Shown one piece after another: positions 21,470-22,717 of a stretch of 22,717 nt of DNA (position 1 is its first letter; every line of letters begins with the position of its first letter). Position numbers and translations under genes: made by a program. This DNA is from Parafannyhessea sp902761955 (GTDB lineage: Bacteria; Actinomycetota; Coriobacteriia; Coriobacteriales; Atopobiaceae). The stretch is taken from positions 1 to 22,717 of the forward strand of contig CACWMM010000036.1 in assembly GCA_902761955.1 (NCBI GenBank). The letters run 5' to 3'. The notes below the pieces were generated by a model. That model worked only from the letters and a program-made list of their open reading frames with translations. It did no database searches and had not been told where the DNA came from.

Positions 21470-22717
21470 TCAAATCTTGCGAATCTTGCGGCGTAGGCGC
21501 GATGACTTCGGTCTCCAATTGGACGTCAGCGAGCTTCCAAGCATCTGCCACAGTCGCTCACGCACCTCGTCCTGTTTGTTCGCGTCCAGAATCAGCAGCA
21601 ATTTGTCGAGTGCCTGCAGCTTGACGCTGCCTGTAGGAACGACCTCCTCGCCGGCACGGTCAATCAGGACCACGCGAACGGATTCTGGCCACGCGATGTC
21701 GCGAATGAGCTTGCCTTCGCACTCTGAACCAGCGCCGACGACGAAGTTCTGAAGGCACTTCTCGCCGCTTCCGTCCAGGCGGTCGGGATCTTTGCGACCC
21801 ATGTTGCCCAGAAGGCGGCCCAGCAGGTGCTCGTAGAACGCATCAACCTGCAGGAGGTTTGCGGTTACGTACGAAAGGATGGACACGATGGAGACGGACA
21901 GCAGCGCGTCCATGCTGCCCGTGAGCTCGAACGCGAGTACGACGGCCGTCACGGGGGCCCTTACGACGGAGGCGAACAGGCCTCCGATGCCCAGCACGAT
22001 GAAGTTGGTTACGAAGACGGACGGAAGTCCCAGATAGCTGACGGCAAGCCTGCCAAACAGGCATCCAAGGAGCGCGCCCATGACGCAGAGCGGAAACAGC
22101 GTGCCGCCGGGCGCGCCGGAGCCAAAGCAGAGCGTCGTGAAGAGGTACTTGCCCAAGAGGAGAAGCGCAATCGTGCCGATGGCAAGCGACTGCTGCGTCG
22201 CGAGCTTCTCCACGATGGCGTCGCCACCACAGGCGAGGTCTGGAGTCAGGAAGATGAGCACGCCGGACGCTAAAAACGGGATGATGAGGCGCGTGTACGG
22301 AGCATGCTGCCTGATTTTGTCGAACTGTTCCGTCATCCAGAACATGCCGCGGTTGTGCGCGGCGCCGGCGACGCCGCAGAAGATGCCGAGCGCGATGACG
22401 AACAGGTAGCTGTGGTGCGGAAGGTCTGCCGCGAACACGAACTGCAGCACGGGCTTTACGCCCAGGACCTGTGACACCACAAAGTCGGAGCTGATGGCCG
22501 CCGCCATGACGGACACGATGAGCGGGGCGTTGAACTCCTTGTGGATCTCCTCGATCGCGAAGAGCACGCCCGTGAGCGGCGCGTTGAACGCGGCGGACAT
22601 GCCGGCTGCCGCACCACAGGTCGTGAGCAGGCGCTCCTCTCCCCTTTCGCGCCCCATCAGCTTAGAGACCGCCTTGCCGGCCATGCCGCCAAGCTGTACG
22701 CTTGGTCCTTCTCGTCC
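21470..22717 (-). CDS. ClC-family chloride channel/antiporter with C-terminal TrkA-C-like domain (N-terminus outside window)
   Basis: This is an anion channel or Cl-/H+ exchanger of the membrane. The right edge cuts it; the first visible residues are GREGPSVQLGGMAGK, which include the ClC signature GREGP with the gating glutamate. Further motifs are TTCGAAAGMSAAFNAPLTGV, LFAIEEIHKEF, GSGAPGGTLFP and FASVVRAPVTAVVLAFELTGS. After the last TM segment, about 100 residues (CEGKLIRDIAWPESVRVVLI ... ALDKLLLILD) resemble a TrkA-C/RCK-C ligand-binding domain rather than a CBS pair. The tail is basic (SSRLRRKIRKI). A GAGCCG/CGGCTC hairpin overlaps the stop but lacks a T-tract. Confidence 0.93.
   Translation of the reverse strand, partial: GREGPSVQLGGMAGKAVSKLMGRERGEERLLTTCGAAAGMSAAFNAPLTGVLFAIEEIHKEFNAPLIVSVMAAAISSDFVVSQVLGVKPVLQFVFAADLPHHSYLFVIALGIFCGVAGAAHNRGMFWMTEQFDKIRQHAPYTRLIIPFLASGVLIFLTPDLACGGDAIVEKLATQQSLAIGTIALLLLGKYLFTTLCFGSGAPGGTLFPLCVMGALLGCLFGRLAVSYLGLPSVFVTNFIVLGIGGLFASVVRAPVTAVVLAFELTGSMDALLSVSIVSILSYVTANLLQVDAFYEHLLGRLLGNMGRKDPDRLDGSGEKCLQNFVVGAGSECEGKLIRDIAWPESVRVVLIDRAGEEVVPTGSVKLQALDKLLLILDANKQDEVRERLWQMLGSSLTSNWRPKSSRLRRKIRKI

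Overview
The window is a GC-rich, gene-dense bacterial chromosome segment carrying core housekeeping genes. The gene set is RNase Y, SpoVS, FtsK, RecA/RecX, a LexA-regulated division-inhibitor candidate and two NCS2 permeases. With the strong C/G third-position bias, this suggests a non-model actinobacterium, most likely class Coriobacteriia (Olsenella/Atopobium-like). That placement is inference from gene content, not from a marker search. No rRNA, tRNA, insertion sequence, prophage or CRISPR array is visible.

Layout. Positions 1-4874 (+): the 3' end of ftsK, a RodZ-like HTH membrane protein whose reading frame breaks near 2030, yajQ, rimO and pgsA, tightly packed and closed by a terminator at 4921-4950. 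Positions 5036-6802 (+): recA behind a promoter with a perfect SOS box, then recX; recA lacks about 17 residues just after its catalytic glutamate. Positions 6865-9709 (+): a promoter with a leader of about 170 nt, rny (RNase Y) and a GHKL-fold ATPase. Positions 9719-12437 (+): a promoter flanked by an inverted repeat, then spoVS, miaB and miaA, followed immediately by hflX to 13733. On the minus strand, converging on hflX, lies lexA (15187-14522) followed after 7 nt by a DUF1624-type membrane acyltransferase gene. Divergent from lexA is a membrane protein with one TM segment and a YneA/LysM-like domain; the shared intergenic region holds three LexA-box-like sequences. Then nrdR-dut (+), an AzgA-type purine permease, a strong terminator, a UraA-type permease, trxB with its own terminator, a gene-free stretch of about 740 nt with several hairpins, and a ClC channel gene (-) that runs off the right edge.

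How the genes work together. The window holds the core of an SOS circuit: RecA (sensor), RecX (modulator), LexA (repressor) and a probable SOS-induced division blocker, with LexA-type sites at both promoters. nrdR, dut and the two nucleobase permeases form a nucleotide-supply neighbourhood. rimO, miaB and miaA are translation-related modification enzymes: rimO acts on ribosomal protein S12, and miaA and miaB act in sequence on tRNA position 37.

Most unusual points: the internal deletion in RecA, the frame break with apparent loss of sequence in the RodZ-like gene (two defects of similar size that could both be assembly errors), the lexA/YneA-like divergent locus with lexA leading into an acyltransferase gene, and the structured gene-free region at 20727-21469.
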